Below, piece by piece: positions 19,124-26,193 of a stretch of DNA of 51,415 nucleotides. The translations under genes and the position numbers were made by a program. The stretch spans positions 1 to 51,415 of the forward strand of contig JACAFF010000023.1 in NCBI GenBank assembly GCA_013388455.1. Direction: 5' to 3'. Source of the DNA: Nitrospirota bacterium (GTDB lineage: Bacteria; Nitrospirota; Thermodesulfovibrionia; Thermodesulfovibrionales; SM23-35). Positions within the stretch are counted from its first letter, which is position 1, and each line of letters opens with the position of its first letter. Below the pieces are notes generated by a model. It worked only from the letters and a program-made list of their open reading frames with translations, was not told the DNA's origin and ran no database searches.

Positions 19124-19767
19124 TTGAAGAGCTTTTTTCGCAGTATACTGCATTAGCACGAAAAGCAGAGATCCTTTTTAAAACAATTCAAGAAAAATAT
19201 CCTGATAGTGTTCGCTGTCGAATACGTTGCAGTGGTTGTTGTTATGCAATTTTTGGTTTATTCCCTGTCGAGGCTGCTTATATTAATATGCATTTCAACC
19301 GTCTTGAAAGAAAGAAAAGGAGAGATATACTCAGACGGGCTGAGAAGGCAGAGGTTGAAATGCTCAAAGCAAAAGAGACCCTTAAAATTTTCGATCAAGA
19401 TCAAAAAATGAAGGTTTATGGACTGGGAAAACAAAAAGTGAGATGCCCTTTCCTAAGCGACAGAGATGAGTGTGTTTTTTACGAAAAACGGCCTATTATC
19501 TGTCGTGTTTATGGAGTGCCATATAGTGTTGAAAAAGATAAAAAGGAACATTCTTATGTCTGCGGACTTTCTGCATTTGAAGAAAAAGCTTCATATCCGA
19601 CCGTTAAACTTAACAGAATATATGATCAGCTATGCAAACTTTCACAGGATCTTCTTGTCGAAGGAAAAACCCTCCATCCTGAAAGAAAAGCAACCCTTAT
19701 GATTCCCCTCGCAAGAGTTCTCAGGATGTCCTTTGAAGACATAGTCAAAGGGAATTTCGAAGAGTAG
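19120..19767 (+). CDS. YkgJ family cysteine-cluster protein
   Basis: The 215-residue protein carries the cysteine pattern of the YkgJ/FliB-like metal-binding family: C-R-C-SGCC near residues 31-41, then CPFLSDRDECVFYEKRPIICRVYG (four cysteines) around 109-132, and a later single cysteine (YVCGL). These cysteines probably bind zinc or an Fe-S cluster. It overlaps the TPR gene by 4 bp at its start. Its 3' end overlaps the convergent kinase-like gene by 23 bp. Biochemical function is unknown. Confidence 0.85.
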   Translation: MIEELFSQYTALARKAEILFKTIQEKYPDSVRCRIRCSGCCYAIFGLFPVEAAYINMHFNRLERKKRRDILRRAEKAEVEMLKAKETLKIFDQDQKMKVYGLGKQKVRCPFLSDRDECVFYEKRPIICRVYGVPYSVEKDKKEHSYVCGLSAFEEKASYPTVKLNRIYDQLCKLSQDLLVEGKTLHPERKATLMIPLARVLRMSFEDIVKGNFEE

Positions 19768-20863
19768 AATAAATATTTCCTATGTGTTGTTTTAAATTTT
19801 GATTGATAATTGGAAAGTCCTTTGTCTGTTCATATTGTTTGACAAGCGGATTTATTATTTTTATGAGTTCCTTTTTGCTGAAAGATTTCAATAATTGAAT
19901 AAATTCTTCTGTTGAATGAAAGTAATTCCTGAAATCTGTTTTTAAATTAAGCCCCTGAAAAAAACCTTTGATTGTTGCATCAACGCAGAAATCATCTGCC
20001 CATACTATTTTATTCAAACCATCTATTTTATCAATCCGCATTTGAATGGAGAGAAAAAGGAGAAAATAAACAAGAGCTATTTTAGGATTAGATATCCTCT
20101 GATCATCAAAGCCCATAAAAGATTGGTAGCCACGTGCTGTTGTCAATCGGACATCTATTTTCTTGTCCAAAAATCCCTCTATCTTTACTACAAAATCACC
20201 TGCTGCATGATGCCATGGAAAAATCAATCTGAAACTCTCAATATCATAGTAGAGAGTTAAAATCATTGCAGCTTGTCGGTAAATTTCAAAAGCTTCTTCA
20301 TTTGTAAGAAAGCGATTTCCTTTGCCATATTCCCAGAGTTTTAATCTTTTCTTGCCATCCTTTGTGTTTGAGATATGAAATTCATGATAGCCCTCAAACC
20401 ATTCTTCGAGGAGAAATACCATAGAATTTAGTTCATCTATATAATAAGGTTTTGGAATGTATGGTAAATTGAATTTATTATGAAGCATTTTGAGTATACA
20501 AAATTCATCCATCAGTGCATGTTTGCCTTTTTCAGTAATAGCGACATTCAATCCAAATTTGATTCTCTTCCCATCGACCAGTAGTTCGATACTTGCAGGA
20601 TGATAAAGAGCACCATGTTTTTCAGCGCGAATGACAATTTCTCTCGGATAGTCGATACTTGTCTGGATTTGGAGATTTTCTTTGATTGCCTGAAAAAGGG
20701 GTATGCAATTTTCTTTTGTAAGAAAATCAGTGATAGCAGAAAAATAAACCCTATAGGAGGTTTTTAGAGGGTCTTTTTCCAGAGGAAAGTCAAGTTTATT
20801 AATGTCTGCAGGAATATCCCCAGTTGGTGATGCAACAAGATACCGTATCACTGTTTTTTTCAT
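19745..20863 (-). CDS. Unrecognised protein with protein-kinase-like features, dsr-linked
   Basis: I do not recognise this 372-residue soluble protein. Parts of it resemble a phosphotransferase fold. VDGKRIKFGLNVAITEKGKH could be the N-lobe strands with the nucleotide lysine. ALMDEFCILKMLHNKF could be helix C, and FLLEEWFEGYHEFH a hinge. FPWHHAAGDFVVK sits where a catalytic-loop HxD-type motif would fall, with IVWADDFCVDA further on. There is no signal peptide or membrane helix. Its ATG overlaps the stop of the upstream zinc-ribbon/HEAT gene (ATGA), so the two are coupled. Placement between dsrABD and dsrN suggests a sulfite-reductase-linked role; the kinase resemblance is inference. Confidence 0.6.
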   Translation of the reverse strand: MKKTVIRYLVASPTGDIPADINKLDFPLEKDPLKTSYRVYFSAITDFLTKENCIPLFQAIKENLQIQTSIDYPREIVIRAEKHGALYHPASIELLVDGKRIKFGLNVAITEKGKHALMDEFCILKMLHNKFNLPYIPKPYYIDELNSMVFLLEEWFEGYHEFHISNTKDGKKRLKLWEYGKGNRFLTNEEAFEIYRQAAMILTLYYDIESFRLIFPWHHAAGDFVVKIEGFLDKKIDVRLTTARGYQSFMGFDDQRISNPKIALVYFLLFLSIQMRIDKIDGLNKIVWADDFCVDATIKGFFQGLNLKTDFRNYFHSTEEFIQLLKSFSKKELIKIINPLVKQYEQTKDFPIINQNLKQHIGNIYSTLRNSL

Positions 20864-21933
20864 TGATTGATTTTTTTGATTGCTTCTTTTGCTAACTCAC
20901 CAACTGTTATTTCTTTCATTTCTCCATCAAGCCAAATGTATATTTTATTATTATCGTTTTCAAGATTTTTCAGTTTGTCTAATACATCATTAAATCCAAT
21001 GCTTCCCAGTGCCCAGGCAGCATATCCACGAAGAAAAGCATCAGTATCATCAAGAAAAGACGAAAGAATACGAAAGGCAAATTTGGTCAGGTCGGGTTTT
21101 GTTGTCGCAATTTTTCCGATAGCCCATGTGGTTTCCCTTTTCAGATTTTGTTGAGCTATAAAAGAAGCAAGAGGCTTGACGAATTCTCCGAAAAGGTTAG
21201 GATTTTTACTTATAATAGTGCCAATAGTTTCCAAAGAACCCCATGCTGAAGCGCCTGGATATGATGCGTTCTGTAAGAGATTATTTATTAGTTTGCTAAT
21301 TATATCAGGCCGTTTCTCTGCTACTCTCGCACTAACATCGCCAAGAATGTCAATTATATACCAGCGTGCATGTTCATCTGGTGTATAAAGCATTCGCTGT
21401 AACTCATTGATTACTCTTGAATCCTCTTCTGCAAGAGATAAAAGTTCTACAAGATTATTCTCTGAAACATATTGACGAACTTTTTCTTTAGAGAATTTAT
21501 CTGAACGCAGTTTGTTTTTCTTTATGGGAGTTGTATACTTTAGTTTTTCTTTTACTTTCTCCTCTGTAGCTTCATGAAACTCTCCAAATAGTTTTACGAA
21601 AACAAGCGAACCTCGAACATACCGATCATTGAATATTTTGTCAGGTAAAACACGATGAGTAATAATATCATAATTCCCTATTACAGCATCTGTATAATCA
21701 TCCCCGTAAGAAAGAGAGAAGGCTAAATAGTCATCTTCATTGCAAGCAAAGAGGAGTGCTTCAATAAATGCAGCTCCCAGATTATGTCCTGTCACATCAT
21801 ATGCATATACAGCACCGCAATGTGTGCAAGCTCCTATAGGGAACTCTATTACTTTTCGTTTAGGTAATTCTCTTGGTTGTTCGATTAGGTAATAACAAAA
21901 AGGACAGCGAGGTTCTTCAGATTTAGTTGCCAT
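20860..21933 (-). CDS. Zinc-ribbon plus HEAT-repeat protein (DVU0298-like), dsr-linked
   Basis: The 357-residue protein has an N-terminal zinc ribbon (CPFCYYL near residue 10 and CTHCGAVYAYD near 36). A linker with DDYTDAVIGNYDIITHRVLPDKIFNDRYVRG follows, then a C-terminal array of HEAT-like repeats (residues ~165-357). Motifs in that array (ASAWGSLETIGTII, ETTWAIGKIA, GYAAWALGSIGF, WLDGEMKEITVGELAKEAI) match in order those of the 218-residue protein at 14416. It is therefore a paralogue with an added metal-binding head. A good AGGAG site precedes the ATG. It forms a two-gene unit with the kinase-like gene downstream. Function is unknown. Confidence 0.7.
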   Translation of the reverse strand: MATKSEEPRCPFCYYLIEQPRELPKRKVIEFPIGACTHCGAVYAYDVTGHNLGAAFIEALLFACNEDDYLAFSLSYGDDYTDAVIGNYDIITHRVLPDKIFNDRYVRGSLVFVKLFGEFHEATEEKVKEKLKYTTPIKKNKLRSDKFSKEKVRQYVSENNLVELLSLAEEDSRVINELQRMLYTPDEHARWYIIDILGDVSARVAEKRPDIISKLINNLLQNASYPGASAWGSLETIGTIISKNPNLFGEFVKPLASFIAQQNLKRETTWAIGKIATTKPDLTKFAFRILSSFLDDTDAFLRGYAAWALGSIGFNDVLDKLKNLENDNNKIYIWLDGEMKEITVGELAKEAIKKINQ

Positions 21934-22071
21934 TAAGTTCTCCTTATTTTTTAATCAATTGGTCCTTCAAAGATTTAGTGTAGATAATTCATTATAATAA
22001 AACTCTTAGAAGGATAATTTATGATATTATAAGTCATTGTTCTAAATTTTTTTTGAAAAGGAGGGAAACCC

Positions 22072-22311
22072 ATGCCCATATATGAATTCAGGTGTATTGG
22101 TTGCGGACATATCTTTGAGCTTTTAAAATTGAAAAAGGAGGATGGAAAGTCAGGAATGAAGTGCCCAAAGTGTGGCTGTGAGGAAGTGGAAAGAGTTTTG
22201 AGTACGATAAATGTAGGAACATCAAGTAGTGGCAGAAAAGCAAAACAGACAATTAAAAGTTGTGGTGGTGGTAGCTGTGCCACCTTTGAAATCCCGGGCC
22301 CAAAGAGATGA
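22072..22311 (+). CDS. FmdB family zinc ribbon protein
   Basis: The 79-residue protein begins MPIYEFRCIGCGHIFE and has a second CPKCG knuckle, giving the CxxC...CxxC zinc ribbon of the FmdB (CxxC_CxxC_SSSS) family. The tail is rich in serine, glycine and cysteine (SCGGGSCATF). The original FmdB was proposed as a regulator of formamidase genes, but most members are uncharacterised. AAAGGAGGG precedes the ATG, and the stop overlaps the dsrN start as ATGA, so it is tightly coupled to dsrN. Confidence 0.9.
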   Translation: MPIYEFRCIGCGHIFELLKLKKEDGKSGMKCPKCGCEEVERVLSTINVGTSSSGRKAKQTIKSCGGGSCATFEIPGPKR

Positions 22312-23816
22312 TTCAATATCCGAGGCTTATAATATCAGGCCTCGGTGGAGATAATGGCAAGACAGCCATTAGCACAGGTTTATGTCGTTTATGGCATAAA
22401 GAGTCAAAGAAAGTCATTCCTTTTAAAAAAGGTCCTGACTACATTGATATGGCCTGGTTGAGTTATGCCGCAAAACATCCCTGTTATAATCTCGATCTTT
22501 TTTTAATGAGTAAAGATGATGTTAAATTCTCTTTCAGCCATTATGCAAAAAATTCAGATATTTCGGTTATTGAAGGAAATCGCGGTCTTTACGACGGAAT
22601 GGATGAAGCTGGGAGTGTGAGTACTGCTGAAATAGCCAAGCTACTTCATTCACCTGTCATTATTGTTGTAGATTGCACGAAGGTTACAAGGACTGTAGCT
22701 GCACTAATACTCGGATGTAAGATGTTAGATCCGGATGTTTCCATAAAAGGAGTAATTCTCAATAAATTAGCCGGACACCGGCATGAATCAATTATCCGTA
22801 AGAGTATAGAATTTAATTGTGGTCTATCAGTTTGTGGAGCAATCCCGCGTTTGACGAATATAATATTTCCTGGAAGGCACCTTGGTTTGGTGCCGCCTCA
22901 GGAACACCCGGAGGCTGAAGAGGCGATTGAAAATGCTGCATCTATAGCTAAGAAATACCTTGACCTGGAGAAATTGTGGGAGATCGCCCACGATGCACAC
23001 CCATTATTAGTCAATAGTCAACGGTTATTAAAACAGTCAATTGTCAATAGTCATTCGTTATTGGTAAAGCACAGTGACAAGTTTCAGGTCGCCAATGACC
23101 AACTCAGGGTTGGCGTTATCAGGGATTCAGCGTTTCAATTTTATTATCAGGAAAATCTTGATGCCTTAAAAAAAGAAGGGGTGGAACTTATTGAGTTCAG
23201 CTCGTTAACAGATGACCTCCCATCTGATATTGATGCACTATATATTGGTGGTGGCTTCCCTGAAACACATGCAGAGCAGTTGTCTTCCAATGTAAAATTA
23301 AGACACGCAATCAAAATAGCTGCTGAGGAAGGATTACCAATCTATGCTGAATGTGGAGGACTGATTTATCTTAGCGAAAAGTTAATCTATGGAGGTAAAT
23401 CATATGATATGACAGGTGTTTTACCTATCGTTATGGGAGTAAGCAAGAAACCTGCGGGGCATGGTTATACAGTGATAGAAGTAGAATCACCCAATCCATT
23501 TTTTAAAATTGGACTTATTCTTCATGGGCATGAGTTCCATTATTCGCACGTCCTAAACCTGGAGGAAATCAGTCAGATAGAAAAGGGATACAATGTGGAA
23601 CTCGAAAGTGGAATGCAGATGGGATTATCGACTCTAAAGGATAGTATTTATTTTGCATTTAAAATGAATAAAGGCGTGGGGATAATGAATAGAAAAGATG
23701 GACTTTGTTATAAGAATGTGCTTGCGACTTACACACATTTACATGCACTTGGAGCAAAAGAGTGGGTAGAGGCAATGATACAAGTTGCACTCGTAAACAA
23801 AAAAACAAGCAATTAA
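22308..23816 (+). CDS. dsrN: DsrN, siroheme amidase (cobyrinate a,c-diamide synthase family)
   Basis: DsrN amidates the siroheme of dissimilatory sulfite reductase using glutamine and ATP. The 502-residue product has an N-terminal dethiobiotin-synthetase-like ATP domain (SGLGGDNGKTAISTGL P-loop, KKGPDYIDMAWL, VIEGNRGLYDGMD). A C-terminal class I glutamine amidotransferase domain has the LYIGGGFPE strand and the nucleophile in PIYAECGGLIYL. The linker (residues ~233-266) is unusually long and serine-rich and is encoded by AATAGTC-type repeats. Linkage to dsr genes and to fmdB favours DsrN over a cobalamin CbiA role; no cobalamin pathway gene is nearby. Confidence 0.92.
   Translation: MIQYPRLIISGLGGDNGKTAISTGLCRLWHKESKKVIPFKKGPDYIDMAWLSYAAKHPCYNLDLFLMSKDDVKFSFSHYAKNSDISVIEGNRGLYDGMDEAGSVSTAEIAKLLHSPVIIVVDCTKVTRTVAALILGCKMLDPDVSIKGVILNKLAGHRHESIIRKSIEFNCGLSVCGAIPRLTNIIFPGRHLGLVPPQEHPEAEEAIENAASIAKKYLDLEKLWEIAHDAHPLLVNSQRLLKQSIVNSHSLLVKHSDKFQVANDQLRVGVIRDSAFQFYYQENLDALKKEGVELIEFSSLTDDLPSDIDALYIGGGFPETHAEQLSSNVKLRHAIKIAAEEGLPIYAECGGLIYLSEKLIYGGKSYDMTGVLPIVMGVSKKPAGHGYTVIEVESPNPFFKIGLILHGHEFHYSHVLNLEEISQIEKGYNVELESGMQMGLSTLKDSIYFAFKMNKGVGIMNRKDGLCYKNVLATYTHLHALGAKEWVEAMIQVALVNKKTSN
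23006..23075. repeat. AATAGTN heptamer repeats within the dsrN linker
   Basis: Degenerate, partly overlapping copies of AGTCAAT, AGTCAAC, TGTCAAT and AGTCATT occur across 23006-23075. They stay in frame and encode the low-complexity linker between the two DsrN domains. The unit is the reverse complement of the NACTATT heptamers at 4162-4190. Confidence 0.7.
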
Positions 23817-24129
23817 TATATTATATAAAATCAGAAATTGATATTGACTTTTATTAATAGCTGGTGTAGTTTAGAACAATGTTTTTAAAAACATTGTAGA
23901 TATAAATTATCATTCTGAAAAGTTTAATTTTAAAAAGATTTATTTTTAAATAAAATTTTTTTATTTGACCATGATTATATCTTTGTATTACTTTTTATAA
24001 CCCGTTTCATTATTAATTTTATTATATTGTAATAAAAATTTTACCATGCTAATATATCGATGCTCGAAATTGATGGGAGAAATCTTCTATCAAAAAACTT
24101 AAATTTAAATAAACAAAGGAGGTAGTCAG
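23817..24129 (+). other. 313-bp dsrN-dsrC intergenic leader
   Basis: No open reading frame is supported here. The stretch is very AT-rich. It holds a TTGACT (23844-23849), a perfect palindrome at 23876-23897 and a TTGACC (23965-23970) with only weak -10 partners. An AAAGGAGGT ribosome site just before dsrC closes it. dsrC is probably transcribed from a promoter in this region, but I cannot fix which one. Confidence 0.6.
23876..23897. promoter_or_regulatory. Perfect 22-bp palindrome upstream of dsrC
   Basis: ACAATGTTTTT is followed directly by its exact reverse complement AAAAACATTGT. There is no T-run after it, so it is not a standard terminator for dsrN. It lies ~230 bp before dsrC, just downstream of a possible TTGACT -35 element, and could be an operator for a dimeric regulator. 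Confidence 0.6.
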
Positions 24130-24465
24130 ATGCCGTATTTGGAATTTGAAGGAAAACAGTATGAGATTGATGAGGATGGTTATTTACAGGACTGGCAGGC
24201 TTGGCAGCCTGGGATAGCAGAATTAATGGCAAAAGAAGATGGGATTACCCTTACGCAAGAACACTGGGAAATCATTAATTTCTTAAGAGATTACTTTGTA
24301 AAGTTCCAGATTGCTCCAATGATTAAAATACTTGTTAAAGAAATTGGTAAGGTTATGGGTCCCGAGAAAGGTAATACTAAATATCTGTATCAGCTTTTCC
24401 CAGCTGGACCTGCAAAGCAGGCTTGTAGATATGCTGGACTCCCTAAACCAACTGGTTGTGTGTAA
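24130..24465 (+). CDS. dsrC: DsrC, sulfur-carrying substrate of sulfite reductase
   Basis: DsrC binds DsrAB and leaves as a trisulfide, which DsrMKJOP then reduces. The 111-residue product has the conserved C-terminal arm ACRYAGLPKPTGCV with both redox cysteines, C99 and C110, separated by ten residues, so it is a full DsrC rather than a TusE-like protein with only the last cysteine. An AAAGGAGG site precedes the ATG. It stands alone between a long leader and a hairpin, consistent with separate, strong expression. Confidence 0.97.
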   Translation: MPYLEFEGKQYEIDEDGYLQDWQAWQPGIAELMAKEDGITLTQEHWEIINFLRDYFVKFQIAPMIKILVKEIGKVMGPEKGNTKYLYQLFPAGPAKQACRYAGLPKPTGCV

Positions 24466-24493
24466 TTTATATATTTATTTTTAAATTATTTAA

Positions 24494-24527
24494 GAGCAAG
24501 AAGTAAGTATGTTCTTGCTTCTTGCTC
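24494..24527 (+). terminator. Hairpin terminator after dsrC
   Basis: GAGCAAGAAG (24494-24503) pairs perfectly with CTTCTTGCTC (24518-24527), and TAAG/CTTG extends the stem inward. The following sequence is AT-rich but lacks a long uninterrupted T-run. Confidence 0.65.
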
Positions 24528-24630
24528 AAGAATTTTCAATTTTATTGCTTAATTGATAGAGCTGTAGAAAATAAATTTATTACGTAGAGATATAAATTTA
24601 AAAACCAAAAGGAGATCTGCATACTATATT

Positions 24631-25191
24631 ATGAGTCTGAGAGACCTCCTCGCAGAAAAGAGAACATCTGTTATAAAAAAATGGTTTGACTTAATCATTG
24701 ATAATTTTCCATCTGATTCTTCTAATTTCCTTAAAAATCAAAAAGATCGTTTTCTAAATCCATTAGGGCATACAATTTCTGAAAACATTCAAGGTCTTTT
24801 TGATGAACTTATTCATGATACCGAATCTGAGAAGATTTTTCTCTATCTTAATGACATTATGAAAATCAACGCCGTTCAGGATTTTTCTCCATCAAAAGCT
24901 GTCTCAATTATTTACCTGTTAAAACAAGTTATTAAGGATGAATTGGATGATATAGAAAAAAATAAATTCTCAGAAGACTTAAAGTTTCTTGAAACAAAAA
25001 TTGACAATCTCACCTTTCTGTCTTTTGATATTTACATGAAATTTAAAGAAAGGATTTTTGATCTCAGAGTTAATGAAATAAGGAACATGACATTCGGGCT
25101 TTTAAAAAGAGCTAATCTAATTTCTGAGATAGAAGATTGCGAATCAGATATTAAAGTAGAAACAGTATTAACTCGAAACATAAAGGGGTAA
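24631..25191 (+). CDS. RsbRD_N-like protein heading the dsrMKJOP operon
   Basis: The 186-residue helical protein begins MSLRDLLAEKRTSVIKKWFDLIIDNFP and contains KDRFLNPLGHTISENIQGLFDEL, both typical of the RsbRD N-terminal domain seen in stressosome-type sensors. It has no STAS domain, so only the sensor-like half is present. It ends 5 bp before dsrM and so is part of the operon. Its GGAG site is about 16 nt before the ATG, which is unusually far. A regulatory or sensing role for the membrane complex is inferred from position; proteins of this type next to dsrM are known to me from other sulfate reducers. Confidence 0.75.
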   Translation: MSLRDLLAEKRTSVIKKWFDLIIDNFPSDSSNFLKNQKDRFLNPLGHTISENIQGLFDELIHDTESEKIFLYLNDIMKINAVQDFSPSKAVSIIYLLKQVIKDELDDIEKNKFSEDLKFLETKIDNLTFLSFDIYMKFKERIFDLRVNEIRNMTFGLLKRANLISEIEDCESDIKVETVLTRNIKG

Positions 25192-25196
25192 GAAAA

Positions 25197-26189
25197 ATGG
25201 GAATTTTATTTTCGTTCTTCGCAGTTATAGCTCTCATTGTGATAGTATTCATAGGAGTTAAAGGAGCCGGTCTACATTACTTTTTCGTTGTTATTATTCC
25301 CTATGCAGCTTTCTTAACATTCGTTATCGGGGTTATCTATCGTGTTATCAAATGGGGACGAATACCTGTGCCTTTTCGTATACCAACGACTGCAGGACAA
25401 GAAAAATCGTTCCCATGGATAAAACAAAATAAAATTGATAACCCCTCAAGTTCGCTCGGTGTAATCATAAGAATGGCGTTTGAGGTGCTCCTTTTCCGTT
25501 CTCTTTTCAGGAATATGAGAACTGAATTAAGAGATGGACCTAAACTTTCTTATGCATCTACCAAATGGCTCTGGTTAGGTGGTTTAGCCTTTCACTGGAC
25601 TTTTTTTATAATACTAACAAGGCATCTAAGGTTATTTTTTGAGCCAGTGCCTTTTTTCGTTGAAATTTTAGAATCTCTTGATGGTTTTTTCCAGGTAGGT
25701 GCTCCAGTGCTCTATGTAACGGATATAATATTTCTTGGTGCTGTAACGTTCCTTTTCCTTAGAAGGGTAATAATCCCTCAAGTCCGTTATATCTCACTTG
25801 CGTCTGATTATTTCCCCATTTTTCTGATATTTTCAATAGGTCTTACAGGAGTTCTTATGCGGTATTTCCTTAAAACAGATGTTGTAGGCATCAAGCAAAT
25901 TACAATGGGGCTAATTACATTCAAGCCTGTTGTTCCAGAAGGCATAGGTATTATCTTCTATATTCATCTTTTCCTTGTAAGTGCATTGTTTGCTTATTTT
26001 CCTATGAGCAAGTTAATGCATATGGCAGGTGTGTTTTTAAGTCCTACGAGAAATTTGGCTAACAACAACCGTGAGGTAATGCATGTAAATCCATGGAATT
26101 ACCCTGTAAAAGTTCATACATATGAAGAATATGAAGATGATTATAGAGAATTTATGAAACAGGCTGGATTACCAGTAGAAAAGGAGTAG
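25197..26189 (+). CDS. dsrM: DsrM, membrane cytochrome b subunit of DsrMKJOP
   Basis: DsrM is the diheme cytochrome b subunit that exchanges electrons with menaquinone and passes them to DsrK. The 330-residue product has about six hydrophobic segments and belongs to the nitrate reductase gamma (NarI) family. Candidate heme histidines occur in FHWTFFIILTRHLRLF and in YIHLFLVSALFAYFPMSKLMHMAG. The C-terminal ~50 residues are soluble and charged. It lies 5 bp after the RsbRD_N-like gene and 4 bp before dsrK. Confidence 0.95.
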   Translation: MGILFSFFAVIALIVIVFIGVKGAGLHYFFVVIIPYAAFLTFVIGVIYRVIKWGRIPVPFRIPTTAGQEKSFPWIKQNKIDNPSSSLGVIIRMAFEVLLFRSLFRNMRTELRDGPKLSYASTKWLWLGGLAFHWTFFIILTRHLRLFFEPVPFFVEILESLDGFFQVGAPVLYVTDIIFLGAVTFLFLRRVIIPQVRYISLASDYFPIFLIFSIGLTGVLMRYFLKTDVVGIKQITMGLITFKPVVPEGIGIIFYIHLFLVSALFAYFPMSKLMHMAGVFLSPTRNLANNNREVMHVNPWNYPVKVHTYEEYEDDYREFMKQAGLPVEKE

Positions 26190-26193
26190 AATT

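Noticed and set aside
22308-23816. Cobalamin-pathway cobyrinate a,c-diamide synthase CbiA
   Set aside because: The fold is the same, but the gene sits in the dsr locus next to fmdB with no cobalamin gene around, which favours DsrN.
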